A DNA stretch of 64,000 nucleotides, taken from NCBI GenBank assembly GCA_002077065.1, contig NAJO01000023.1:496001-560000 (forward strand), given 5' to 3'. The notes under the pieces were generated by a model. The model searched no databases, was not told the origin of the DNA, and was given only the letters and a program-made list of their open reading frames with translations. This document shows, piece after piece, positions 22,839 to 33,373 of the stretch; position 1 is the first letter of the stretch; the number at the start of each line of letters is the position of its first letter. Made by a program: the position numbers and the translations under genes. The DNA is from Cryoendolithus antarcticus. Lineage: Eukaryota > Ascomycota > Dothideomycetes > Cladosporiales > Cladosporiaceae.

Positions 22839-23183
22839 TGATCTCCGTCACAGTGAATGCAATCACTCAAGCTTTGACTGCGCTACTCTCTGCTACGCCT
22901 GGGTAGTGATCAAACGCAACTGTGTCAGTGAGCATGCGTGCTTGTCGATATCTCGAAGGGCTACCACTATGCACTGCGTACCTCGGATACACTGAGATCT
23001 AACAGTCGCTCTCGCCGCTGGGACAGTTCGAATTTGAAGGGCGAAGAATTATTACTGCGAGTCGTTGCCGACCTCATGACGACAACGCAGTCCCCAGGCA
23101 AAACTGGGACTCAAGTGTGCCATACCATGGACTGTGGAATCCCCTATCCTACCGATGCAAGCTATGACTTATACAAGGTCTGT
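22839..23183. other. Convergent intergenic region
   Basis: 3' flanks of the MFS and TetX-like monooxygenase genes; nothing else recognised. Confidence 0.5.
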
Positions 23184-24422
23184 TCATACCACTGGATCAA
23201 GCTTCATCCTCATCGCCTCATGGCCTCTCTTCAGCCTTCCCGCAAAGTGTGCAGCCCCATCACCACTGAAATGTCCTTGCAGGCCAGCGTACGTCTTTTC
23301 CGCAAATTTCTTGCTGTAGACGAACATGGTCTGTTCGTACTGTCGCACTGCCAGCGCTGGATCGCTCGGATGTGCAATCAACAAGCGAGCAAGTTGTAGC
23401 GAATCCTGCAGCGCCAGATTCACGCCCACCCCGGCAAAAGGTGTCATGAGGTGTGCTGCATCTCCAAGCAGCGTCAGTCCTGGACGGCTTCCCCACTGCA
23501 TCCCAACTGGCAGCATCCACAGCTTACGCGGGATCACCTTATCCGTGCTCTCGAGTACCACGCGCTTGGTGTTTTGGCCACAATCAGCAAATTGTTCGTC
23601 GGTGAGCTTCGTAGCGGCGGCGACCTCCTCAAGTCCCTCCAGGCCGCTCTCTCTCTCAAGCCAATCCTCGGGCTTGCGCACGCAAGCATAGATCCGGATA
23701 TCGCCGTTGCCTTGACGTTGAGCAAGGACAGCGCGGCCCTCGTCGAACATGAAGCAGCTGCCGGCGCCAACGTACTCGGACAGCCACGGGTGCCTCACGT
23801 GAGTGTCTTCAGCCCAGCCTTCGAGTGCAGTGATGCCAGAGTAGTACGGCTTCACATCCGTGAGAAGGGGTCGCACCTTGCTCCATGCTCCATCCGCGCC
23901 GATCACGAGGTCAAATCCGATTTCTTTGGTACCATCTGCAAGGACTACGTCGTGCTTCTCCTCTCCTGAGGCAGGCGTCGACGACACTGCAACTACCTTG
24001 CTACCCCATCTGACAGTCTCTGGTGCCACCGAGTCAAGGAGAATGGATCGGAGTGCATCTCGATCAATCTCCGGCCGTTCGCCAATCCCATCAGCCTCCA
24101 CTTGCTTTGTCATTCCATTCTCGTCGAACAACACCGTGCCCTTGCCGTCGACTATCTTTTTCACATCGCCCTCTGGACGAGCGTGTTGCAAGAATTGCGA
24201 CCAAAGTCCTGCTTCCTTCAGTGCAAGCTGACCTTGCTGGGGGTGGAGGTCTAAGGAGCCACCCTGATTCCGGGCATTGCGTGATGGATCAAGCTCGAAG
24301 ATGGTGATCTGGCATGCGAATGTTGGACTCTGCTGAAGTAAACGGGCCAGTAAGAGACCAGAAGGGCCGGCGCCGAGGATTGCGATCTTGGGCGTCGTTT
24401 CGGACCCTGCAACGGAATTCAT
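23184..24422 (-). CDS. FAD-dependent monooxygenase, TetX-like
   Basis: Single-exon gene of 412 aa. The protein opens with a Rossmann FAD loop (IAILGAGPSGLLLA), continues with GGSLDLHPQQGQLAL, a block characteristic of the TetX-like group of aromatic-ring flavin monooxygenases, the DG motif in DLVIGADGAWSKVRP, and the GD motif in LLGDAAHLMTPFAGVGVN. The arrangement is complete and normal in length; no membrane anchor or signal peptide is seen. Bacterial TetX hydroxylates tetracyclines, but fungal relatives mostly have unknown small-molecule substrates, so no drug-resistance function is implied. It ends convergent to the MFS transporter gene, a pairing seen with detoxification genes, though here that is only a suggestion. 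Confidence 0.88.
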   Translation of the reverse strand: MNSVAGSETTPKIAILGAGPSGLLLARLLQQSPTFACQITIFELDPSRNARNQGGSLDLHPQQGQLALKEAGLWSQFLQHARPEGDVKKIVDGKGTVLFDENGMTKQVEADGIGERPEIDRDALRSILLDSVAPETVRWGSKVVAVSSTPASGEEKHDVVLADGTKEIGFDLVIGADGAWSKVRPLLTDVKPYYSGITALEGWAEDTHVRHPWLSEYVGAGSCFMFDEGRAVLAQRQGNGDIRIYACVRKPEDWLERESGLEGLEEVAAATKLTDEQFADCGQNTKRVVLESTDKVIPRKLWMLPVGMQWGSRPGLTLLGDAAHLMTPFAGVGVNLALQDSLQLARLLIAHPSDPALAVRQYEQTMFVYSKKFAEKTYAGLQGHFSGDGAAHFAGRLKRGHEAMRMKLDPVV

Positions 24423-25339
24423 GAGGCTTGAGTTGACCGATATCGTGTTTTGTGTTTGAGCGAGTATACTTGGTGTGAGATGCGTGTCGTTTAGATCAGG
24501 ACGCTGAAGTATGGTGGTCTAGTGATATTGTGAGAGCTTGGTGGCAAGAACGATAAACATACAGGATGTTCATACGTTATATACTTGTGGGTCCTTGCAT
24601 TCGTATAAGCACCTCATCGTCGCCGGTGCGACTTTACCAACACTCCGCAGGACCCGATGCGGCCGAGCCACACGGGTTCTGAGTGGCTGTGATTGTATTC
24701 ATGAGTCGGCATCCTCGTCAATCCATCGGAGCTGAGTCTCAAGCGGCACCGAGCACAGTGGAAGGACCTCAAGCTTTGCAGTGAAAGCTTGGTGGCTCGC
24801 TCGGAGTTCTCGGATTTGACAACTGACTTCGGCCGAGATCAAACAAATGCTTGAGGCTAGACAGCCACCTTCATCTTATACACCTATATGCGAGACAAGG
24901 CACACACGAGATCTTTGCTCTTCCAGAAGTCGGCGGGGTGCAATAATGCCAGAACTTGGCTCTCTTCCCGTCGACTGAATGCACGTTACGGACTTGGCCT
25001 TGCCCATTGGTATGCTGTCTCTCTTGCACAACAAGTGCGAGAGGACACTCGCGGCGCATGCGTCAGCAGCATAGGAATCCTTGCAATCTCAGGGAGCAGA
25101 GATGGCACAGGGATCACTCAGGACTCCTTGATCTACTTTACAGCCTGCCTCGCCTCCCGTCTTCGGCGACCTTCAGCACCGGCCTAAGGGCTCCAGCTCT
25201 CTCGAACAGGCCTCCCAGGCCCGCCTCACGCCCTCTCGCGTCTTCAAGTCGGCACCATTGCTCCGCAGACTTGATTCTATGTTGAGTGACCTGTCATGTC
25301 GTACCGCGTCTTATGAACTTCTAACATGTTAATTGTGGT
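24423..25339. other. Intergenic region upstream of the TetX-like gene
   Basis: The region lies between the start of the TetX-like gene and the 3' end of the surface protein gene. Several overlapping short ORFs occur, none supported. No tandem repeat or RNA gene seen. Confidence 0.45.
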
Positions 25340-27400
25340 TCACAAAAGCAAAACCGCAGTAAGACCGAGTCCCAACACCGACGCTTGAACGCTAACAATC
25401 ATCAGCCTGCCCGCACCACTAGCACTCTGCGTCAAGGCTGCAGACGCAGGAGTACCAATTGTGCTGCTCGTAGCGGCAGACGTGCTCTCAGTACTCTGGC
25501 TGCTTGTCGACGCCGCAATCTTGACGATGCCAGTATCGGCCGCACTCATCACGTCACTTCCGATAGTGACTACGGGACCCCCTTGTGACGCAGTGATGGT
25601 GGTAGCAGAATCACTGTAGACCCATGCACCTGCTGCGACAGGAGACCAGGTGCCCGACGGTTCGCTGGCACCCGAAGCTGAGCTCGTTCCGCCTCCTGAG
25701 ATTGTGGATGTTGCCATCGTATCACTTCCCTCGTTTCCGGAGACTTGAAAGACGGGCGCGTTAGGGATGGTACCAACGGCTGTCAGAGTTGTCTGATCGC
25801 CGACCCATACAGCTGATCCGTCGGTGGCTGTGATAACAGTATAGACCGTCGTGCCGATGAGCACTTCGTTTGTTGGTGTAGACCTGTATCCGGTAGCAGC
25901 AGCGTTGTCCCCGTCAGCTGCGGTTGATGGAGCTTGCGCATACATGGCACTACCGTCTGCTCCACCTTGCTCGAATGGCTGCGCAGTGAAATGCTCAGCT
26001 CCTCCAGTTCTCGAGACTCCTCGGATGCCAGTCTCTTGGGCTCCCTCCGGTGCATACGGGAACACTGGGCTGGCGGGCGTGCTCTCCGCGACACTGCTGC
26101 TCGTCGTCGTAGCACCGGGTCCCCAGCTCGGTAGCGCAAGCGAGTCTTGTGCTGTGAGAGCGATTGGCGGATCCCACACGCCATCCGGGTGTATAATGCA
26201 ATCGTCACCCCAGATCCTCCGAATCGCTGAAGTCATGGTTTGAGGTGGTAGTATCTGCGGCTGGTAATCGCCCCAGATCGTGCTCTGGTATTGCGACATT
26301 GTGCGGAACACGTACTGGTCGTACACCACTGCATTGTTCAAGCCGCCGAAGTAGGCTGCTGCGGGGACCTGTTGGTAGCAGTCGTCTCCAGCTCCGTTCG
26401 CGATAGTGTAGTTCGTGCTGTTGGTCGAGAAGCAGTGGTAATTCAGGTCTGCGAAATTGAACCTGTGGTGGGTAAACAATGCACGAAAGCCTCGGACTGA
26501 TGTTACTTCGGAGGGGTTCACCGGCACAATCGTCGCATTAATTGTTCGACCGCATTGATCGGCTCGAGACATGTGGCCGAAGGAGATAGCCACTGAAGGA
26601 GATGTTATGGTTATACCATCTGTGACAAAGCTCCTGGGAGCAGTAGCAGTAGGCGTAATCGTCGAAGCAGTCCTGTTGCACAAGTCGCCTGATCCCTCGA
26701 CGGTACTGATAGGCCAGTACATTAGCCTTGCAGTCGATGCCACGATCATGCAATTATTGCACTCCCTGCCGGCGCTCCCCGTAGAATAGGAGATCGGAGG
26801 AACTGAAGTCACGGTGCACAAGGGAGCACCTCTGTCAAGGAAGCCTGCTGCGGAGAGAGATGAATCGAAGGCACTCGACAGCGCGACGCAATCGTCCGGC
26901 TGTATACTGCAAGGTTGTGGCGGATAGGTCGCTTCCGGCTGCAGCGTCGCCGTTATTGTGTTCGTCCACGAGTCCGTCTTCGTGTATGTTTGACCAGCTT
27001 TGGCAGTCGTCCTTCCCACGACTCTCGGGTATCCGTCGCATAATGTAATTACAGACGTGACCTTCGTTGTACCTGGCGCTTCCGAATCGTATGTGATCGC
27101 CGAGGCGAATGTACTGGTCTCTCTCTGCCCGCTCGCCCATCTCCATGACACGGAATTGCTATTCCAGACTGAAAGTGCGCTGTCACAACTCGATGCGTAT
27201 GCTGATCCCGTGCCCGTACTCACTGGACCAGCTCCGGTCGTGCGGTTCGCGCTGCTCGACGGCGCGCCTGTCTCGCCGGCTCCAGAGGCTATGTAGTCTC
27301 CTACTCTCGCGGGCTCGGGATTTGGGAAGGCAGAGACATGGCGGTCATCCAAGAAGCAAATGATGAGGGCAATCAACGAAGGTGGTAGGGAAAGCAACAT
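25340..27400 (-). CDS. Ser/Thr-rich surface protein, probable GPI anchor
   Basis: Single-exon gene of 686 aa, not recognised as a named family. A signal peptide (MLLSLPPSLIALIICFLDD...) leads into a Thr/Ser-rich ectodomain with spaced cysteines (CDSALSVWN, ITLCDGYPR, QPCSIQPDDCVAL, CNNCMIVAS, CLNRT-like sites) and several N-glycosylation sequons. The middle part contains an aromatic segment with YFGGLNNAVVYDQYVF. The last 130 residues are almost purely Ser/Thr/Ala, and the C-terminus ends in a hydrophobic tail (SVLGLGLTAVLLL) preceded by small residues, which fits a GPI-attachment signal. It therefore probably sits at the plasma membrane or wall. The paired cysteines may form a fungal extracellular fold, but no enzyme motif is visible. 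Confidence 0.7.
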   Translation of the reverse strand: MLLSLPPSLIALIICFLDDRHVSAFPNPEPARVGDYIASGAGETGAPSSSANRTTGAGPVSTGTGSAYASSCDSALSVWNSNSVSWRWASGQRETSTFASAITYDSEAPGTTKVTSVITLCDGYPRVVGRTTAKAGQTYTKTDSWTNTITATLQPEATYPPQPCSIQPDDCVALSSAFDSSLSAAGFLDRGAPLCTVTSVPPISYSTGSAGRECNNCMIVASTARLMYWPISTVEGSGDLCNRTASTITPTATAPRSFVTDGITITSPSVAISFGHMSRADQCGRTINATIVPVNPSEVTSVRGFRALFTHHRFNFADLNYHCFSTNSTNYTIANGAGDDCYQQVPAAAYFGGLNNAVVYDQYVFRTMSQYQSTIWGDYQPQILPPQTMTSAIRRIWGDDCIIHPDGVWDPPIALTAQDSLALPSWGPGATTTSSSVAESTPASPVFPYAPEGAQETGIRGVSRTGGAEHFTAQPFEQGGADGSAMYAQAPSTAADGDNAAATGYRSTPTNEVLIGTTVYTVITATDGSAVWVGDQTTLTAVGTIPNAPVFQVSGNEGSDTMATSTISGGGTSSASGASEPSGTWSPVAAGAWVYSDSATTITASQGGPVVTIGSDVMSAADTGIVKIAASTSSQSTESTSAATSSTIGTPASAALTQSASGAGRLMIVSVQASVLGLGLTAVLLL

Positions 27401-27937
27401 CGTGAGCCCGCTATCAAACCGAACGCCTTTTCCTGAATTGATGACCAGAGAGAACGATGTAGACGAACAAAAACATACCTACCGCCATCCATCTTCGACC
27501 GCGGATGTCCACTGACTAGCATGTCTCATTTCTTGAGCGTCGGCCCGGTATGACGTGAAGATGGGCGAGGAGAGTTCGACAAGACGATGCACGGTCGAGA
27601 AATTTACGTGACGAATACGGCGCCAAGTCTCGGTCGATCGCCGCTTCCGAGAGCTTACTCTGGATGCTATTTGTGATTGACATAACGTACATTCGACAAA
27701 GTAAGCGGATCTAAACCATAAGCTCCGCCATCACTGGTACTCCGCTGTGATCGAGATCGCTCATTCAGTATCACTCGATGGTTTTCGGGGGTTGCGTGCG
27801 GGAACATGCGTTGAGCCGCAACAACGCGTAGTCGGTACTGATATTGGTAAGAGACTACACATGGCTACCAAGGTTGACTTCTTTGTCACTTTCATGGTGT
27901 TGCTATGTACAGAGCACATTCGGCATCAAGTAGACCA
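27401..27937. other. Intergenic region
   Basis: 5' flank of the surface protein gene and 3' flank of the PAP2 gene. No additional feature found. Confidence 0.5.
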
Positions 27938-28888
27938 TCATCGACCATCTCGTCTGCCGATACTGTCTCTTCCATCCGCGATGCTAAAGCGCTCCTCAGT
28001 CGTATCATACGCCTCTTCTTCATCTCGTACACGCTGAAACCCGGCTTTGCCACCTGTAGTCCCAGCGACCAACGGTGTGTATGCCTCGTCGCAGTTATCC
28101 GCCGACAAACTAGGGTAGTATCTTCGCCAGTTGAAGTAGGTGATTCCGAATCCTAGTAGTGACCCAGCGATCACATCCTCTACTGCGTGTCGATAGTCCG
28201 CCAACCGGCTCGCTGCTATCATGGCCGCGCCGACGAGAGGAGCCATGCAGAGTATGACTGTCAGATGTGATGCACGCGGTCGGAGGCAGTGCGTTTGCGA
28301 GGCGAAGAATAGCGCGAGCCAGCCTAGCCCAGCAAACGCGAAGCTACTGTGGCCACTTGGAAAGGAGCGCCACCCATCATTCAGCAAGTGATGGTTTTCC
28401 TCTGTACAGACCGATATGGTGACTAGTACATTGGCGGGTGTCCCTGCCTCCGGACTACACCGAGCAAGTAAATCAGGTCGTGGCCGTCCAATCGCATCCT
28501 TGAACACGTCCGTCAAAAACGACGTGCTGATCAGCGAGATCAACAGTCCCAGTATCGTGACATGTGCCTTGTGCAAATCCGGCCGCAACGCCAGATTCCA
28601 GAGTAGGGTCGCGATCGCTGGGACACCTAGCGAGTATACAAATAACATTGAAGGCGGCACTCTTTCGGGGTCCGCGTGCGGGTGTTGTATCCTCGGGTCG
28701 CTAAGCAGGAACATTTGCTCGAATGGCTCGTCGAATGTCTTCATGATGGCATACAGAGCGAAGAGTATTGCCAGGCCGGCATAGTCGCTGGCGTAGCTCA
28801 AGGACCAATACTTTTGTGTTATCTCGCGGAGGCTCGAGGGGGTTTGCTTCGGTTTGCGGCCATCGTGATGGCTTTCGGAGCCAGGCAT
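27938..28888 (-). CDS. PAP2-type lipid phosphatase (Dpp1/Lpp1-like)
   Basis: Single-exon gene of 316 aa with six predicted membrane spans. The three phosphatase motifs are all present: KDAIGRPRPD (KxxxxxxRP), FPSGHSSFA (PSGH) and SRLADYRHAVEDV (SRxxxxxHxxxD). This set defines the PAP2 superfamily, in which the PSGH histidine and the last histidine act on the phosphate. The overall layout, with the motifs in the second half, fits fungal diacylglycerol-pyrophosphate or phosphatidate phosphatases of the vacuolar membrane (Dpp1/Lpp1). The substrate preference cannot be told. The start at 28888 leaves a 30-residue cytosolic tail. MED7 begins 331 bp away in the opposite direction, so the two share a short promoter region. 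Confidence 0.9.
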   Translation of the reverse strand: MPGSESHHDGRKPKQTPSSLREITQKYWSLSYASDYAGLAILFALYAIMKTFDEPFEQMFLLSDPRIQHPHADPERVPPSMLFVYSLGVPAIATLLWNLALRPDLHKAHVTILGLLISLISTSFLTDVFKDAIGRPRPDLLARCSPEAGTPANVLVTISVCTEENHHLLNDGWRSFPSGHSSFAFAGLGWLALFFASQTHCLRPRASHLTVILCMAPLVGAAMIAASRLADYRHAVEDVIAGSLLGFGITYFNWRRYYPSLSADNCDEAYTPLVAGTTGGKAGFQRVRDEEEAYDTTEERFSIADGRDSIGRRDGR

Positions 28889-29219
28889 GCTCCGGTCGCG
28901 TGCGAAATCTCGAAGCTCCAGCTCTCCTTGTTCCTAGCCAGGCTTTTGTTGGTATGTAGCAGTGCGTCAGGGGAACATATGACACTGCATCAAGGAGAAT
29001 GAGCGAAAGTAGGCCAGACCCCTGCTCGTCCCGAGACCCACTTCTCCACGATCCGGCGAAGTCTAATTTGAGCCGCATGGATAAAGTGAATGATCCCCGG
29101 TTGTACAATAGAAGCTACAACTCGTAACTACCAACCCGCACTACTGCTTCATTTGGTACCAAGAGCATCGTATACCGAGATTTGCTCGATATCTTGAGCA
29201 TGTGATACGATATCCCAGC
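28889..29219. other. Shared divergent promoter, PAP2 / MED7
   Basis: A 331-bp gap between two divergent start codons. It must hold both promoters. No clear TATA box or binding motif was identified. Confidence 0.5.
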
Positions 29220-29963
29220 ATGGCGGAGCAGCAAGCGCCGAAGCACTTCTACCCAGCACCGCCCTTCTTCTACAACCACTTCACTCAATCGAACCTCGCG
29301 CAGCTGAGTGGCGTTCGCCGTGAGCACTCGCAGACCTTCCATGATGGCGAAGCACCTGACTCAACCACTCTCGACATCCCGCAAGACCTCCGCTATCTCA
29401 TTCCGCCGGAGCCACCAGCAGATGGCAAATCGCGTGCCTTCAACGCTGAAGTCGGCCTCGATATCCCGCCGCAAACGCTAGCAGACCACAACATCGAGTC
29501 CCTCGTCCCTGACACCCCCGGGACTCGCAACAATCCGCAGCGCTACCTCATTTCTCTCGCTCGATCAATGCTCACGACCTTCCTGGCACTCACTGGTGTC
29601 CTCTCGGAAGACCCTACGCAGTACGCCGAGAAGATTGGGGACTTGAGAATGCTGCTGTACAATATGCATGAGCTGATCAACCAGTATCGACCGCATCAGG
29701 CACGTGAGACCCTAATTTGGATGATGGAGGAGAGGGTTGAGACGTTGAGGGGAGAGATCAGAGATATTGGAGAGGCAAAGGTGAAGGTTGAGGGGATGCT
29801 GAGGGGGATGGCAGAAGTAGGCGAGCAGCAGGGAAGCGACAATGCGACTGCGATCCAAGGGGATCGAGGGACTGGGGCAATGAAAGAGGATGCCAGGCGA
29901 GAGAAACAAAGAAGGGCATGGCAGGCGCTACAGGCGATGGAGAGCACAGATGATGTGACATGA
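29220..29963 (+). CDS. MED7: Mediator complex subunit 7
   Basis: Single-exon gene of 247 aa. The N-terminal proline motif FYPAPPFFYNHFT and the long helix block LRMLLYNMHELINQYRPHQARETLIWMME are characteristic of Med7, a core subunit of the Mediator middle module that bridges activators and RNA polymerase II. The helical C-terminal half forms the hinge with Med21 in known structures. The last 40 residues are poorly conserved in composition and charged. The ATG at 29220 (MAEQQAPKHF) is preferred over the upstream in-frame one at 29202 because the conserved text starts directly after it. It is divergent from the PAP2 gene, and the gene 3' of it lies on the other strand. Confidence 0.93.
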   Translation: MAEQQAPKHFYPAPPFFYNHFTQSNLAQLSGVRREHSQTFHDGEAPDSTTLDIPQDLRYLIPPEPPADGKSRAFNAEVGLDIPPQTLADHNIESLVPDTPGTRNNPQRYLISLARSMLTTFLALTGVLSEDPTQYAEKIGDLRMLLYNMHELINQYRPHQARETLIWMMEERVETLRGEIRDIGEAKVKVEGMLRGMAEVGEQQGSDNATAIQGDRGTGAMKEDARREKQRRAWQALQAMESTDDVT

Positions 29964-30125
29964 GGACACGTCAACAAGCCATTGCATTGATGCATGCGAC
30001 AGTGCAACCATCACTTGGTCTCACACCGGCACGGCAGAAATTCCAGATTACTTGGATGTAAGCGCATGGTGTTGCGACTACTGCTAAGAGACAACTTTGT
30101 TGACTGCGATGCTGCGTTCTACCCA

Positions 30126-30540
30126 CTACTTGTCCTGGATCTGCGCACGCGTAGCTTTCGCCTTCTGCTCAGCATTAGCAGCCGCATTGGCGCCGAGATT
30201 GCCAGCTGCCACGCCTGGATTGAGCGTCAGTAAGGTGCGACACCATGACATCGACTTCAACATTACCTTTCACGGCAGAGTGCTCCTCCTTCCGCTCAGT
30301 CACGGTGCCATCCGCATCGTCCGTGTCTTTACTCGACTTGCTCGAGAAGACACCACCGAGGGCACCCAGCACATTCAGGTTGAGACCAGCCTGGATCTGT
30401 GCGTAAGCAGCGGTACCAAGTGGGCCTTGTGGCAGTCGACTTACGCTTGCGCTCGCCTTCGAGCTCTGCTCGTGGTGCTCATACTCGACGGCATCGCCAA
30501 CGTCAGTGGTGGACTTCTTTGCGACAGCGTCGGACGGCAT
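30126..30540 (-). CDS. Small hydrophilic protein, three exons
   Basis: Exons 30540-30445, 30396-30267 and 30214-30126 join across introns of 48 and 52 bp (GTAAGT to ACAG and GTAATG to CCAG) to give 104 aa. The second intron is supported by a CTGAC branch site and by the continuation into an Ala/Asn-rich helix (VAAGNLGANAAANAEQKAK). The first intron is a multiple of three without an in-frame stop, so a retained-intron form of 120 aa is equally readable. The protein is rich in Ser, Lys and Ala with a Gly-rich middle (LNLNVLGALGGVF). No signal peptide, no membrane span, no known domain. It resembles small stress- or conidiation-type proteins in composition only. Confidence 0.6.
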
Positions 30541-31206
30541 GTTTGGGAGGTGGGATGTGAAAGTGGTGGATCAGGAGATGGTCACGGTACTCTCGACGAT
30601 TAGAACAGGTGTGGATAATTTGCTGCTGTGTGCTTCCAATTGTACGCGCAGCCTGCAGTCTATCTCACCACGGCTGCAGTAGTGAGGTCTCACAGCAAGG
30701 CGATGTTATCTGCCAAGACTCTCCCAATCCTGGTAGCTCTTGCGTCACCGCTCAAGTGACTTTCAACATCACTTTCTCGAGACTGTGCCCACTGCTACAA
30801 GCAAGGTGCCTCGCTTTGACGGAATACGTAGCGACACAGCTGAACCACTGCAGGGCAGGCCTTGGATCGTCGTGCATAGGCAGCACGAGCCCAACGTGTT
30901 GGTCGTTCGAGTCGAGCCTGCTGACTCAGGTAACGTATTTAGGTGCGGCTGACACAGGCGGCGCTGCTTTAGTGCGAGCGCCTCTGCGGAGAACCGGATG
31001 GGGGACCATGTGATCGAGTGGGATGCATATTGCACTGGACATTGCATTCCGGCCTCAGTCTACCTCGCCTTCCGTCCTCGCGACTTCTGACGAACACCCT
31101 CTGACAAGCGTCTCAAGCGGTAAAAAGCGTCCTTCGGGACCAGCAAATTTCCGCAGCGATCAGTCCGGCCTTGAGCATGTGAGCGTCCGCGCTCCACACC
31201 GCCAAC
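30541..31206. other. Divergent intergenic region
   Basis: Promoters of the small protein gene and the polytopic membrane protein gene. A Cys-containing open frame at 30609-31013 has no ATG and is not called. Confidence 0.45.
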
Positions 31207-32367
31207 ATGGCCGTCCAAGACTCTTTCGCACATCTCGAGGACACGACCTCGTTCTTCTCCGGCAAGTTCGATGTCCCAGCAGTGGTCATCACGATATGCT
31301 GCGCTCTCGCAATCTACAACGCGATCGAGCTGCTGCTACTAATCTTCACAACCTTTCGCCGCTTCAAAGGCTTGTACTTCTGGTCGCTCCTCGTTGCCAG
31401 CTTTGGTGTGCTGCCCTACACGCTAGGCTTCATGATTGAGTATTTCAAACTCACTGCGCAGTTGGCTGGACTCATTCTCACGCTGTTTGGATGGCCGGCA
31501 ATGGTCACGGGCCAGTCACTGGTGTTGTACTCGAGACTGCACGTCGTCCTTGGAGAGACCCATCATAAGATCTTGAGAGCTGTGCTACGGATGATCATTG
31601 TGAATGGTGTGGTGCTCCATGTCTCGACCATGGGTACGTTGTAGAAACTGACAATTGGCAATTATGGTTGCTGACCCTCGAGCACAGTGGCTGTATTCGG
31701 CGCATACTACGCACATCAAGCACCCGACTTCGCTACAGCTTACAAAGTCATTGAGAAGATTCAGATGACGATTTTCACGGTCCAGGAGTTCATCATCTCA
31801 GGTCTCTATGTTTGGGGGACGCTCAATATCTTACGGACCACAGCCGCGAGGCGGCGCACCTCCAGGATCCTCTGGCAGCTCTTCAGCATCAACGTCTTGA
31901 TCGTGATCATGGATATTGCCCTGCTGGTCGTGGAGTTCCAAGATCGCCATGTTATCGAACAAGCCATCAAGCAAGTCGTGTACAGTGTCAAGCTCAAGAT
32001 GGAATTTGCCATCTTGAGCAAATTGGTTGGCATCGCGAGGGGAGCGGGCGCTCAATTAGCTCTCACAGCAGCGTTCGATGAGTATGATGAGTTCGCCGAC
32101 CCAGACGGCGACGATGTGACTGTCAAGACACTCGATCAATCGCCCGATCACAGACCTGTCTGGATGAGGCAGCAATCGAAGCCCAAGATCGACGGCGTTG
32201 ACCATGTCGAATTCCGTGCTGACTCTGCTGATCTTGGTCCCGACAGCGAACTTGCTATGGTCACCAGGAACATCTCGGCAGGATCAGCGATGACACACGA
32301 TGCACAGCGGAAACGAAGCATTCTGGAAACTGATCTGTACGCAAGCGCAATGAGAGATGTTGGATGA
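31207..32367 (+). CDS. Polytopic fungal membrane protein (DUF7703-like)
   Basis: Two exons (31207-31633, 31688-32367) around a 54-bp intron (GTACGT to ACAG), giving 368 aa. Seven or so hydrophobic segments occur, including AVVITICCALAIYNAIELLLLIF, FWSLLVASFGVLPYTLGF, GLILTLFGWPAMVTGQSLVL and LFSINVLIVIMDIALLVVEF. The text around GWPAMVTGQSLVLYSRLH is characteristic of a fungal-specific integral membrane family annotated as DUF7703, related in layout to PTH11/rhodopsin-like receptors. The last 110 residues form a hydrophilic tail rich in Asp, Ser and Arg, likely cytosolic. No ligand is known. Receptor-like function is an inference from topology only. Confidence 0.78.
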
Positions 32368-32522
32368 ACCATTCTCTCGTATGATCATGCTACAACAATG
32401 CAAGCCTGGCTGTATATTCACATGCCTCAATTCCGATCTCGGAAGCAATCGTCGCGCTCCTATGCTACCATCATGGAGGTCATCACAGCGAGGTCGATGT
32501 GCGGTTTCGCTGAAAACAGGGT

Positions 32523-33373
32523 TTACCACCACTGCCACCAGGGCTTGGTAGTCTTTGGTGTGGAAGCCGCAGCTGTTGTCGATGTGGAAGCTGCAGGTGC
32601 AGTCGTCGTTGTAGCTGGCGTGCTGGTAGTGGGAGTCGATCCGGTGGTGGATGCACTGCCCGAGCTTGCGCCAGCCTGCTGCGCGATGAACTGGGCACCA
32701 GCTGTCGTATCGCCGTTGGAGGTGTAAGAGAGATGGGCAGCACTGATTGAGAAAGTTCCACCCTCGCAAACACCGTCGCCACTCGCTGGGAAGTGTTGGT
32801 CAGCTGTACCACTCCAATTCGACGGGTCACACAACACGACATACCACAAAATTCCTTCACCTTACTTGCGGGCAGGCTACCGACAGATTGCCTCAGCAAA
32901 GGATCCCCAAACAATACTGCAGAGCTCACGCTATCCGGCGACAATCCGGCGGACTTGACAGCATAGTGTGTGACGGTTCCTCCCTGACTGTAGCCGCTGA
33001 TGGCGATCTTGGTGTTTGGGCACTGCGACAGCGCCTGCTTAGCAAGCGAAGCCATGACTGGTCCTCCGCCAGAACCCATGTTCGCATTAGATGCGATTGT
33101 GGCCTCGTAGTCAACACCCTGGATCGCAACACCGGAAGCGCCGAGCTGTGAGATGAGGGCCTTAGCGAGTGCAGGACCAACGCTGGAACCCATATTGCCG
33201 GACTCAGTGGATCCACGAGCGAAGATGAGGGTGACCGGTGCACAGATCTTGTTGACGACGTCGTTGGCTGTGTTGCCGCCACTGTAGCTGGTGCCGGCGC
33301 GCCTCTCGAGGGGTGCGGCGTTGGCGATCAAAGCCATGGAGGCGAGGAGTGGAAGCGTGGAGGTGAGCTTCAT
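32523..33373 (-). CDS. Secreted cutinase with Ser/Thr-rich tail
   Basis: Two exons on the minus strand, 33373-32845 and 32785-32523, joined over a 59-bp intron (GTATGT to CCCAG), giving 263 aa. A signal peptide (STLPLLASMALIANAAP) is followed by the alpha/beta-hydrolase fold of cutinases: nucleophile Ser129 in GYSQGG, catalytic Asp180 in GDGVC and His194 in AAHLSY, plus the four conserved cysteines. The intron falls just before the Asp-containing block, after SKVKEFC. Cutinases (CE5) open the polyester of plant cuticle; some also act on suberin or synthetic esters. The C-terminus departs from the family: about 45 residues of Ser/Thr/Ala followed by KPWWQWW at the end, probably O-glycosylated. 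Confidence 0.93.

Noticed and set aside
21147..24422. MFS transporter plus TetX-like monooxygenase as a biosynthetic cluster
   Set aside because: No backbone enzyme such as a PKS, NRPS or terpene synthase occurs in the window; two genes are not enough for a cluster call.
30609..31013. Cys-rich open frame with hydrophobic start, like a small secreted effector
   Set aside because: The frame begins with GTG, no ATG gives a signal peptide, and it lies in the promoter region of two divergent genes.
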